From: a bacterium
Lineage (GTDB): Bacteria > Actinomycetota > Acidimicrobiia > Spongiisociales > Spongiisociaceae
Direction: 5' to 3'
DNA length: 49,184 nucleotides
Assembly: GCA_028821235.1 (NCBI GenBank)
Contig: JAPPGV010000149.1
Coordinates: 1-49,184 of the forward strand
Made by a program: the position numbers and the translations under genes. This document shows, piece after piece, positions 16,569 to 23,682 of the stretch (position 1 is the first letter of the stretch; each line of letters opens with the position of its first letter). Below the pieces are notes generated by a model. That model saw nothing but the letters and a program-made list of their open reading frames with translations. It had not been told where the DNA came from and did not search any database.

Positions 16569-17879
16569 CTACATCCTCTTGATCTCTTGGGCCGGTTCGT
16601 ACTCGCCTTCGCTGTTGATGAAGGTGAGGAAGACGCGGTCCGAGCCCTGGTTGTCACCTGCGCCGAAGTTGAGGGGGAACCCGTCGATGTCCATGGCGCC
16701 GCCGTTCAGGATGCTGTCCAGGAAACAGGCGCGCGTCGGCTCGGGTCCGCATGCCTCCAGGCCGAAGATGGCCAGCCGTCCCGACAGGTAGCCCTCCAGG
16801 GAAACGAAGCTGGGCGAGGCATCCGGGGCGTAGGCCGCCAGGGCGTCTATGTATGAGGCCACGACCGGTATGGACGTATCCGTGGGGAACGGGACCACCT
16901 GGGTGACGAACACGCCCTGGCCGTCCGGGCCTAGCTCTCTCGCCAGGGCGTTGCTTCCCACGAAGGAGATGGTGATGAAGATGGGATCGAAGCCGATGTG
17001 TCTGGACCAGGCGATCAGGGCCGCCACAGGCTGGTAGGCGCCGACCACGATGACCGCGTCGGGGTTGCCCAGGGTGAGGTCGATGAGGCCGGTCTTGATG
17101 GCCGTCGTGTTGCGAGGGTAGATCCCCACCGACACGGGCTGCATGTCGCGGCGCTCTAGTGCGGCCTGGGCGCCCTGCAGTCCGGTCCGGCCGAACGAGT
17201 CGTCCTGGTACATGATCGCTATGCGATCGATCTCCAGGTCCTGGGTGAGGCGGGCCACCATCTCCTCGGTCTCCTGGGCGTAGGACGCCCTGAGGTTGAC
17301 GATATTGGTCCAACTCTCGGACCGGAGGAAAGCAGCTCCGGTGAAGGGCGCTACGAAGGGGACATCCGCTTCGGCTGCCACCGGCGTGGCTGATCGTGAT
17401 GTCGGGGTTCCCACCTCGCCTATCAGGGCGAATACCTGCTCGTCCTCGATGAGCTGGAGGGTGTTGGCGATGGCCAGTTCCGGTTCGTACGTGTCGTCGA
17501 GGCTGATCAGTTCGAGGCGGCGACCAGCCACCCCGCCGTTCGCGTTCACCTCGTGGAAGGCGGCGTTGATCCCCAGGCTCATCTCCAGCCCCAGTTCCTG
17601 GGCCGGGCCGCTGAGGGCAGCCGACTGGCCGAACAGGACCCGCTGGTCGTCCACACCCGGGGTGGTATGGCCCGAGGCGGCCGTGGTTGCGGAGGAGGTG
17701 GTGGTGGGATCGGTGTCTTGGGGGCCTTCGCCTGCCGGCTGCGACCCGCAAGCGGCCACTGCTAGGACGAGAATGCCTGAACCGATAGCCCGAAGAGTCC
17801 GTGACCAGCGGCTCCGGTCCCCTAACCGGTCGGAACGCCCTATTGGGCGCGCCTTATGGTGATGGTCAGATGATTCCAA
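16569..17879 (-). CDS. LivK/TorT-type solute-binding lipoprotein without ABC partners
   Basis: 436 aa. A TTG start at 17879 gives a 40-bp overlap with the kinase gene upstream; no better in-frame start precedes the signal peptide. A basic lead is followed by GSGILVLAVAACGS, a lipobox with the acylated Cys. A Thr/Ser-rich linker leads to a class I (Leu/Ile/Val-type) binding fold: LFGQSAALSGPAQELGLEMS, FHEVNANGGVAGRRLELISL, ALIGEVGTPTSRSATPVA, MYQDDSFGRTGLQGA. Such proteins usually feed ABC permeases, but no permease or ATPase gene is nearby. It lies between an RsbW-like kinase gene and a TorS-like sensor gene, so it probably presents a small ligand to the sensor, like TorT to TorS. Ligand unknown. 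Confidence 0.87.
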   Translation of the reverse strand: MESSDHHHKARPIGRSDRLGDRSRWSRTLRAIGSGILVLAVAACGSQPAGEGPQDTDPTTTSSATTAASGHTTPGVDDQRVLFGQSAALSGPAQELGLEMSLGINAAFHEVNANGGVAGRRLELISLDDTYEPELAIANTLQLIEDEQVFALIGEVGTPTSRSATPVAAEADVPFVAPFTGAAFLRSESWTNIVNLRASYAQETEEMVARLTQDLEIDRIAIMYQDDSFGRTGLQGAQAALERRDMQPVSVGIYPRNTTAIKTGLIDLTLGNPDAVIVVGAYQPVAALIAWSRHIGFDPIFITISFVGSNALARELGPDGQGVFVTQVVPFPTDTSIPVVASYIDALAAYAPDASPSFVSLEGYLSGRLAIFGLEACGPEPTRACFLDSILNGGAMDIDGFPLNFGAGDNQGSDRVFLTFINSEGEYEPAQEIKRM

Positions 17880-18277
17880 CCCTCTTCCCTTCGATACGCA
17901 AGGTCGTCCACCATCTCCCGGATGAGGAAGATTCCCAGACCGCCTATCGGTCGATCATCCATGTCCGCGTCGGGGTCGGGGATCGGCGCGTCCTTGGTCG
18001 GGTCGAAAGCAGCGCCGTTGTCATGCAGCTCGATCACTATCTCCTCGATACCGGGCGTGATCGATACCTGGAACTCGGACAAGCCCTGCTGCCGACCGTA
18101 GGTCATCGCGTTGAGCGCCAGCTCCTCCAGGCATAGCTGGACCAGGTAGAGCAACCTGGGGGACCACTCGTCCTCTCCCCCTATGCCTTCGATCTGAGCG
18201 GAGATACTCTCGAGCATCTCCGCGTTGGTCTCCTGCGTACCCTGCTCGAAGTCCAACGCCAGCGAGCGCGAAGCCAT
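17840..18277 (-). CDS. RsbW-like serine kinase / anti-sigma factor (HATPase_c_2)
   Basis: 145 aa, a single GHKL ATPase domain with no membrane segment. The N box is CLEELALNAMTYG, the G1 box is ELHDNGAAFDP and the G2 box is IGGLGIFLIREMVDDLAY. Proteins of this type phosphorylate a STAS partner on serine and, when free, hold a sigma factor or other target. The likely partner is the STAS protein at 19578-19913, and the opposing phosphatase is the gene directly upstream, 2 bp away. No sigma factor gene is in the operon, so the final target lies elsewhere. Confidence 0.85.
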   Translation of the reverse strand: MASRSLALDFEQGTQETNAEMLESISAQIEGIGGEDEWSPRLLYLVQLCLEELALNAMTYGRQQGLSEFQVSITPGIEEIVIELHDNGAAFDPTKDAPIPDPDADMDDRPIGGLGIFLIREMVDDLAYRREEGWNHLTITIRRAQ

Positions 18278-18279
18278 CG

Positions 18280-19494
18280 CTACCTCGGGATCCTGGAGAT
18301 GGTCAGGCAGGTGATGTCGTCCGATTGGGGCGTGCCACCGGCGAAGGAGTGCACGGATCGGAAGACGGCCTCGTTGGTGTGTTGAGCAGATGCGGGCGGC
18401 TCTTCCATGAAGATCGCCTGCAGGCGCTCCACGCCGAACTCCTCGTTGTCAGCGTTCATGGCCTCGGTGACACCGTCGGTGTACAGCAGGAGCGTGTCGC
18501 CCGGTTGCAAGGTGAGGGTTCCCTGCGCGAAGGGCGCCCCTTGGAGGATCCCCAGGGCGATCCCCCCGACCCGAGGAACGAACTCCGAGCTCCCATCGGC
18601 GTGGATGAGCAGGGGAGGGTTGTGGCCGCCGTTCGCGTAGATCACTTCGCCGGTCATCGGTGAGTACACCGCGTAGAAGACCGTCACGAACATGGCCGTC
18701 TCGTTCTCCTCGGTCAGGAGGTCGTTGACATCGGACAGGACCATTCCGGGCTGTGGCAACCCGATAGCAGTTCCCTTGAGGAGGGTCCGACTCGACATCA
18801 TGAAGAGCGACGCGGGCACGCCCTTGTCGGACACGTCGGCGATGGCGAGTCCGATGTGGTCTCGCTCCAGCATGAGGATGTCGTAGAAGTCTCCGCCGAC
18901 GTTGCGGGCGGGTTCCATGCTGGCGTGAATCCCGTACCTTTCGTGCTGCGGGAACTCGGTCGGCAGGATGGACTGCTGGATCTTGCTGGCCACGTCCAGT
19001 TCGTTCTGGAGCACGACCAGCTGGTCGCGGGAAGCCAGAGCCTCCCGCCACTCCACCAGGTTGCGGAGGGTTCTCGCAATGGTGTGGCGCAGGTCCTTGA
19101 AGTCGAGGGGCTTGGTAACGAAGTCGAAGGCGCCGCGGTTCATGGCGGTGCGGATGTTCTGCATGTCGCCGTAGGCGGAGATGATCACGGAACGAATGTT
19201 CGGATTGACGCTCGGTATCTGTTCCAGCAACGTCAGGCCGTCCATCTGGGGCATGTTGATGTCCGACACCACCATGTCGATGTCGGGTTGCGCGTTCAGT
19301 TTCTCGAGGGCCTCGATGCCGTTCTGCGCGAATTCGAACGTGTACTTGCCGGAGCGGATCGGACGGCGCATCCGCTGGAGGATGAGGGGTTGCAGGTCCG
19401 GCTCGTCGTCGACGACCAGTATCTTGTACGGGTAATTGTGGCTCGTCTCCGGGCTTTCACTGCCGGACCGGCGGGATTGCTTTTCCGATGCCAT
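18280..19494 (-). CDS. Response regulator fused to PP2C (SpoIIE/RsbU) phosphatase
   Basis: 404 aa. The receiver domain is at about 22-145, with acid pocket Asp29-Asp30 in LVVDDEPDL, phosphoacceptor Asp78 in VVSDINMPQMDG and Lys in FDFVTKPLDFKDL. A coiled linker (NLVEWREALASRDQLVVLQN, VASKIQQSILPTE) joins it to a PP2C domain with GGDFYDILML, IADVSDKGVPASLFM, ANGGHNPPLLI, LLLYTDGVTEAMN and SDDITCLTI. The role is to dephosphorylate a STAS anti-anti-sigma protein when phosphorylated by a kinase, thereby switching partners. It lies between the STAS and RsbW-like genes, in an operon that also encodes the likely kinase. Confidence 0.92.
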   Translation of the reverse strand: MASEKQSRRSGSESPETSHNYPYKILVVDDEPDLQPLILQRMRRPIRSGKYTFEFAQNGIEALEKLNAQPDIDMVVSDINMPQMDGLTLLEQIPSVNPNIRSVIISAYGDMQNIRTAMNRGAFDFVTKPLDFKDLRHTIARTLRNLVEWREALASRDQLVVLQNELDVASKIQQSILPTEFPQHERYGIHASMEPARNVGGDFYDILMLERDHIGLAIADVSDKGVPASLFMMSSRTLLKGTAIGLPQPGMVLSDVNDLLTEENETAMFVTVFYAVYSPMTGEVIYANGGHNPPLLIHADGSSEFVPRVGGIALGILQGAPFAQGTLTLQPGDTLLLYTDGVTEAMNADNEEFGVERLQAIFMEEPPASAQHTNEAVFRSVHSFAGGTPQSDDITCLTISRIPR

Positions 19495-19577
19495 GACTCG
19501 ACCTCGATGATGCTCGCTATCCGGGGAGGGGCGGATAGCCGGGTATTACAGTCACCGAAACAGGGTTCGCCCGTTTC

Positions 19578-19913
19578 CTACTTGAGCGAGCTGACAGCAT
19601 CGGCTCCGGAGTCGAAAATGGCGATGATCTGGTCGAACCCGCTTATGGTGAAGATCTCCTTGACGGAACTGGAGAGCGAGCACACCCCGAACCCGGTCTG
19701 CTTCTGACGGAGCTCCTTGGCGAGTAGCAGGATTACCCGCAGGCCGGCACTGCTGATGTAGTTGATGCCGCCGAAATCAAGAACGACCCCGTTGTCGTCG
19801 TCGCTGACCACCGCCTGAATGGACTCCAGGAACTGGGCGGAGTTCGATCCGTCAATGCGGCCCTCGGCATTGATCACGAGCACCCCGTCGGTCCGTTCGG
19901 TGTTGATTTCCAT
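19578..19913 (-). CDS. STAS-domain anti-anti-sigma factor
   Basis: 111 aa, one STAS domain: GVLVINAEGRIDGSNSAQFL, VVLDFGGINYISSAGLRVIL, FGVCSLSSSVKEIFTISGF. Ser55 in ISSAGLR occupies the position phosphorylated in SpoIIAA and RsbV. It is the first gene of the operon and is separated by 83 bp from the phosphatase gene. In the expected cycle the RsbW-like kinase inactivates it by phosphorylation and the PP2C regulator restores it. Confidence 0.9.
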   Translation of the reverse strand: MEINTERTDGVLVINAEGRIDGSNSAQFLESIQAVVSDDDNGVVLDFGGINYISSAGLRVILLLAKELRQKQTGFGVCSLSSSVKEIFTISGFDQIIAIFDSGADAVSSLK

Positions 19914-20480
19914 GGTTTCCCTTTCCTGGATCGTTGGTGTCGACGCTGCCTAGCAGGTATCGGAACGCATCAGTTGCCCGAATTCTCCACTCTATCGACT
20001 TTTGCCACTGGTACGCGATTTGAGGGTGTTGGTTCGAGTCGCCGACGGAGGATTCAACGTCAATTCGCCTCCTGATCAGAGGAACGCCGATGACTGCGGC
20101 CCCGGGGCACCCGAACGGTAGGATAGTGTCTCACCCAGGGTCTTGCACCCCGATACCTCCTCGATCCTCCCGAGGCCGCGCCCGTGCCGGGAGGGCCTGC
20201 CGTGCAGGGTGTCCACCGCCACCGTACCACGGGGCGGCAGGGCGACCTTACCGCGGTGCAGGGGCGGCTCTACGCCTCGCATAAAGGCATCGCATTACCG
20301 GCCGCCGGCGGGGGCTCCGAGGCCGCTCGCGCTCCTTGCCGACTCCAAGATGATCGGGACGAGAAGGACCCGGTGGTCTGTGTGCCAAGAAACCTGGTGT
20401 GCTCTGGATGCCATCGGTGTCGCGTCGCTGCCGACGCCACACCGCACTAGCCTGGCATGGCCTGCGTGGAAGGGAGCCCG
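19914..20480. other. 567-bp interval without a convincing gene
   Basis: Divergent region between the STAS gene and the small membrane protein gene, expected to hold both promoters. A tRNA-like GGTTCGAGTC near 20032 has no matching stems. Open frames of 64-116 codons in it look like GC-driven noise. I see no tandem repeats or strong terminator. Confidence 0.45.
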
Positions 20481-20933
20481 ATGTACGAGTTGATGGAATT
20501 CCTGCATGTCCTGGGCGCGGCGGCCTGGTTCGGCTCCAATCTGGTGCGGGCCTTCGCTCGCGGCCCGATGACCAGGGTGGACGCCGCCGCCGCTGCCGCC
20601 TGGCACCGCGTCACCGTCTCCATGGGACGGGTGATCCACACCCCGGCGTCGATCGTGGTGTTCGTAACCGGCTTCGGCCTCGTCGGGTTGTCGGACCGCC
20701 TCTACAGCATGACCGACCCGTTCGTGGTGGTCGGGATTCTGGCCGTCGTGATCGGCGCGGTGCTGGCGATGACCGTCATAGGTCCGAACGGGAGACGGAT
20801 CGCGGCCGCGTACGAGCGGGCCGACCATGAGCAGGCCGCAACGATGTCGCGTCGCTCCAGCCTGGTGGGCTGGGTGGATACGGCCGTGCTGGCTTTCGCC
20901 ATCCTCGTGATGGTGACGCGCTGGGGCGCCTGA
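20481..20933 (+). CDS. DUF2269/CopD-like small integral membrane protein
   Basis: 150 aa. ATG 20481 is preceded at the right distance by GGAAGGGAG; an in-frame ATG at 20457 has no such site. Four hydrophobic helices are visible, beginning LMEFLHVLGAAAWFGSNLV, then VIHTPASIVVFVTGFGLVGL, VVVGILAVVIGAVLAMTVI and WVDTAVLAFAILVMV. An early LHVLGAAAWFG with a His in the first helix is typical of DUF2269-type predicted membrane proteins, which resemble CopD. Function unknown. It is monocistronic and converges on deoD. Confidence 0.7.
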   Translation: MYELMEFLHVLGAAAWFGSNLVRAFARGPMTRVDAAAAAAWHRVTVSMGRVIHTPASIVVFVTGFGLVGLSDRLYSMTDPFVVVGILAVVIGAVLAMTVIGPNGRRIAAAYERADHEQAATMSRRSSLVGWVDTAVLAFAILVMVTRWGA

Positions 20934-20955
20934 CTCTTCCGACACTTCCCGGGGG

Positions 20956-20976
20956 CCGAGCCGGCGTCCGGCCCGG
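20956..20976. terminator. Hairpin between convergent genes
   Basis: CCGAGCCGG (20956-20964) pairs with CCGGCCCGG (20968-20976), one A-C mismatch, 3-nt loop. It lies in the 66 bp between the membrane protein stop and the deoD stop, so it could serve both strands. No U-tract. Confidence 0.4.
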
Positions 20977-20999
20977 CGTGGAGGGCTGAGAAGGCTCGT

Positions 21000-21719
21000 T
21001 CAGGCCTGTTCCAGGTTGTGGTTTGCCTCGAGCGCGATCCTCACCATCTGGTCGAAGGTGCGCTCCCGCTCGGCCGAGGAGGTCTGTTCCTCGGTCACGA
21101 GGTGGTCCGACACGGTGACGATGGCGAGTGCCTGGGCTCCTTCTTCGGCCGCGATGGCGTAGAGCGCCGCCGCCTCCATCTCCACCGCCAGCACCCCCAT
21201 CCGTTGCCAGATCGCCAAGGCGTCGTTGTAGCTGTTGTAGAACAGGTCGGAGGAGTGGAGGTTCCCCACGTGGGTGTCGATACCCATGCCGTCGGCGGCA
21301 TCGGAGGCAGCCCGCAGAAGGGGGAAGCTGGCGGTGGCCGCGTAGTCCCAGCCGTTGTAACGGGTCCGGTTGATGCCCGAGTCGGTGCCGGCGCCGATCG
21401 CCAGGATGACGTCTCGCATCTTCACGTCGGTGGATATCCCGCCGCAGCTTCCCACCCGGAACAGCCGCCTCACCCCGTAGAAGCGGGTCAGCTCGGTGAG
21501 GTAGATCGACGCTGACGGCATCCCCATGCCGGTGCCCATGGTGGACACGGGATTGCCCTTGTAGGTGCCGGTGAACCCGAGCATGTTGCGAACGGCGGTC
21601 ACCTCGGTGACGTCCTCGAGGAACGTCTCCGCGATGTAGCGGGCCCGGAGCGGGTCGCCGGGCAGCAGGATCGTGCGGGCAAACGCGTCATCCTGAGCTG
21701 AAATGTGGGGGGTGGCCAT
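21000..21719 (-). CDS. deoD: Purine-nucleoside phosphorylase, DeoD type
   Basis: 239 aa, full length for the hexameric bacterial class. It cleaves purine (deoxy)nucleosides with phosphate to base and (deoxy)ribose-1-phosphate. Visible motifs are ILLPGDPLRARYIAETFL, VSTMGTGMGMPSASIYLTEL, LFRVGSCGGISTDVKMRD, VLAVEMEAAALYAIA (substrate Met/Glu) and the C-terminal VSDHLV with the catalytic Asp. Start ATG 21719 has a purine-rich site (AGGAGGCATCC) just upstream. It is apparently monocistronic. Confidence 0.93.
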   Translation of the reverse strand: MATPHISAQDDAFARTILLPGDPLRARYIAETFLEDVTEVTAVRNMLGFTGTYKGNPVSTMGTGMGMPSASIYLTELTRFYGVRRLFRVGSCGGISTDVKMRDVILAIGAGTDSGINRTRYNGWDYAATASFPLLRAASDAADGMGIDTHVGNLHSSDLFYNSYNDALAIWQRMGVLAVEMEAAALYAIAAEEGAQALAIVTVSDHLVTEEQTSSAERERTFDQMVRIALEANHNLEQA

Positions 21720-22086
21720 GGATGCCTCCTTAGCCCTGATTCTTCATGTTTCCAGTCGCACCGACGCACATTGGGCGCGTCAACTTCATGAGTTTATTCC
21801 TGCCGCCCCAACCCCGGCCAGGTGAAGGCACGCCAGGCCGAGTCAAACGACCGAATAGCCACACCCCAGGTCCGGAGTCCGGAAACAGGCGCGCCATTCA
21901 CCGTTCAAACCCCCGATCCATGAAGAATCGGGGATTCAGGGCGATCAGGACCGGCCAAACAACCGGCGCGGGAGGCGAGGTTAACCGAGGTGCTCGCGAC
22001 CAAGGCTCTCGCCAATGGGATTCCCTCCCGATCAGCCCGGACCGGGAAACGTGCCGGTGTTCCTCGATGCGGTCGCGGTCCACGAT
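21720..22086. other. Intergenic interval with one hairpin
   Basis: Divergent space between deoD and the IclR gene. CCCCGAT (21911-21917) and ATCGGGG (21927-21933) form a 7-bp hairpin with a 9-nt loop followed by ATT. Otherwise I see no gene; the frame that runs upstream from the IclR gene into this space lacks a plausible start and protein-like content. Confidence 0.45.
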
Positions 22087-22116
22087 GTGGTACGTTCCCC
22101 ACGCGGGGTGGTACGT
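22087..22116 (+). promoter_or_regulatory. Paired 9-bp direct repeats upstream of iclR-type gene, candidate operator
   Basis: GTGGTACGT occurs at 22087-22095 and again at 22108-22116, start-to-start 21 bp, which is two helical turns on the same DNA face. Between them lies CCCCACGCGGGG-like dyad sequence. The second copy ends 23 bp before the regulator's ATG. This arrangement suits a dimer-of-dimers IclR protein controlling its own gene. Confidence 0.5.
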
Positions 22117-22139
22117 CAGACATTGGGGAGATCCGGCAA

Positions 22140-22883
22140 ATGGGCAGGGTGCAATCAATCGACCGGGCCTTCGCCATTCTGGACGTCATCTCGACTTCCG
22201 ACCTGGGAATCACCCAGTTGGCCGAGCGGGTCGGAATGCCCAAGAGCACCGTGGCCCGGCTGGTCAAGACCCTGGTGGAGTTGGACGCCGTGGAGCGTGT
22301 CTCGCCCGGTTCCACCTACCGGATCGGTCCCCGCCTGGCCGGTCTCTCGGCCGGCAGGAGCCGCTCAGCCGAACTGGTGGCCCGTTCCCGTCCCCACCTG
22401 AAGGCGCTGGCCGACGGTCTGGGGGAGGACGCCGGGCTGGCGGTGCCGGACGGCAACCGGGTTCACTACATCGCCCAGGAGGATGCCCTCAACAACATCG
22501 TGGTCAGGGACTGGACCGGCACCCTTCTACCCATGCACGTGGTCTCGTCCGGCCTGGTGATCCTGGCCCACTGGCCGTCCGAACAGCTGGATAGCTACAT
22601 CGCCGCCAGCCCCGAGTCCTACACCCGCTATACGGTGACAGACCCCCGCCTGATTCGGAAACGCCTGAAGTCGATCCGGACCAAGCGCCACGCCTGGGTC
22701 GTGGACGAGTTCGTCGAGGGGATGAGCTCGGTTGCCTCCCCCGTCTACGACTGCCAGATGAGGGTGCTCGGAGCGATCCACGTCCACGGCCCGTCATACC
22801 GTTTCCCTGGCTCGGCCGACCGGGACGCCATCGCCGCCCGCGTGACCGAGGCCGCCGAGCGAGTCTCGATCGCCCTCCAGTAG
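22140..22883 (+). CDS. IclR-family transcriptional regulator
   Basis: 247 aa. ATG 22140 follows a GGGGAG site; the frame is open upstream but has no good start. The winged helix-turn-helix (about 1-65) reads VQSIDRAFAILDVISTSDLG, ITQLAERVGMPKSTVARLVK and YRIGPRLAGL. The effector domain (about 80-245) contains ARSRPHLKALADGLGEDAGL, AWVVDEFVEGMSSVASPVYD and the closing AARVTEAAERVS. Family members sense small acids or aromatic compounds. Targets unknown; neighbours include an HD-domain oxygenase-like gene and acyl-CoA synthetase. Confidence 0.92.
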   Translation: MGRVQSIDRAFAILDVISTSDLGITQLAERVGMPKSTVARLVKTLVELDAVERVSPGSTYRIGPRLAGLSAGRSRSAELVARSRPHLKALADGLGEDAGLAVPDGNRVHYIAQEDALNNIVVRDWTGTLLPMHVVSSGLVILAHWPSEQLDSYIAASPESYTRYTVTDPRLIRKRLKSIRTKRHAWVVDEFVEGMSSVASPVYDCQMRVLGAIHVHGPSYRFPGSADRDAIAARVTEAAERVSIALQ

Positions 22884-22912
22884 AAGGCCGCTCTGAACAA
22901 ATAATAACCAGC

Positions 22913-22940
22913 ACTAGCAACTAGTAACTAGCAACTAGCT
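22913..22940. repeat. Four tandem 7-bp units (ACTAGCA-type)
   Basis: ACTAGCA, ACTAGTA, ACTAGCA, ACTAGCT lie back to back between the IclR stop and the HD-protein stop; the last base belongs to the HD gene's stop codon. This is a short heptamer array, markedly AT-rich against the surroundings. Another heptamer array lies just past the other end of the HD gene. Confidence 0.85.
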
Positions 22941-23500
22941 CAGGGGGTGTCGTGCCGGCGGGTCGCGATCACCCGTCGCGCCATCGGTTCGAAGAACTCC
23001 AGCGGCAGGGACTCGTAGTCGGGGTCGAAGCAGTTCTGGTCGTAACGGGCGCAGAACTCCACCGTGTCGTCGTACCACGGGTGATCCTTGTACCTGTCGC
23101 GGGCGTTGCGATCCCCACCGAAGTAGTGGAAGTAGTAGTAGCCCTGGAAGAGGCCGTGGTGCCTGATGATCCAGTAGTTCTTCTCTGATATGTAAGGACG
23201 CAGCATGTCGGCCGCCACCTGGCTGTGGTTGTAGGGGGAGACGAGATCGCCTATGTCATGGAACAGGCAGCACACCACGAACTCCTCGTCCTTACCGTCC
23301 CGGTAGGCGCGGCTGGCCGACTGGAGGGAGTGCTCGAAGCGGCTGACCCGGTAGCCGGTGTCTCCCTCGTTCCATTGGACCCACTCGAGAAGGCGGTCGA
23401 CGTAGTCGGTATGGAGTTGGTGTTCCATCCTCTCGAGGAGTTCGTACTCCTCCTGCGTGCCGTCTTCCATCCGGGTGAACGAAACCTGTTCCACGACCAT
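22940..23500 (-). CDS. HD-domain protein (MIOX/PhnZ-like metal site)
   Basis: 186 aa, soluble. The metal-binding pattern is visible as FEHSLQSASRAY, CLFHDIGDLVSPYNHSQVAA and YWIIRHHGLFQGYYYFHYFG. The His, His-Asp, His, His spacing recalls HD-domain diiron enzymes such as PhnZ and myo-inositol oxygenase, more than classic phosphohydrolases. Substrate cannot be read from sequence. Start at ATG 23500, with alternatives at the internal Met in FTRMEDGTQ. The gene is monocistronic, flanked on both sides by heptamer tandem repeats and by genes of unrelated function. Confidence 0.75.
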   Translation of the reverse strand: MVVEQVSFTRMEDGTQEEYELLERMEHQLHTDYVDRLLEWVQWNEGDTGYRVSRFEHSLQSASRAYRDGKDEEFVVCCLFHDIGDLVSPYNHSQVAADMLRPYISEKNYWIIRHHGLFQGYYYFHYFGGDRNARDRYKDHPWYDDTVEFCARYDQNCFDPDYESLPLEFFEPMARRVIATRRHDTP

Positions 23501-23514
23501 CCCCGCGCGTGACC

Positions 23515-23528
23515 GGATACAGGATACA
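23515..23528. repeat. Two tandem GGATACA heptamers
   Basis: GGATACA twice in direct succession, followed by the related GGCAGGA, 14 bp upstream of the HD gene start. It has the same 7-bp period as the ACTAGCA array at the gene's other end. Confidence 0.6.
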
Positions 23529-23682
23529 GGCAGGAAGCGTGTGACCGTTGCCTGCCTGGTGGGTATTCCAGGTGCCGTGGTGGGGACTGCCGGTCTCCTG
23601 AAACGGTCCTCCAGCTACCCGTGTCCTCTCCCGGGTCGGGTTAACATCGCGACGGCGGGTATTTCCCCAGGGGAGGGCAGCG

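Noticed and set aside
20025-20050. GGTTCGAGTC tRNA T-loop lookalike
   Set aside because: No pairing T stem, acceptor stem or anticodon arm can be drawn around it.
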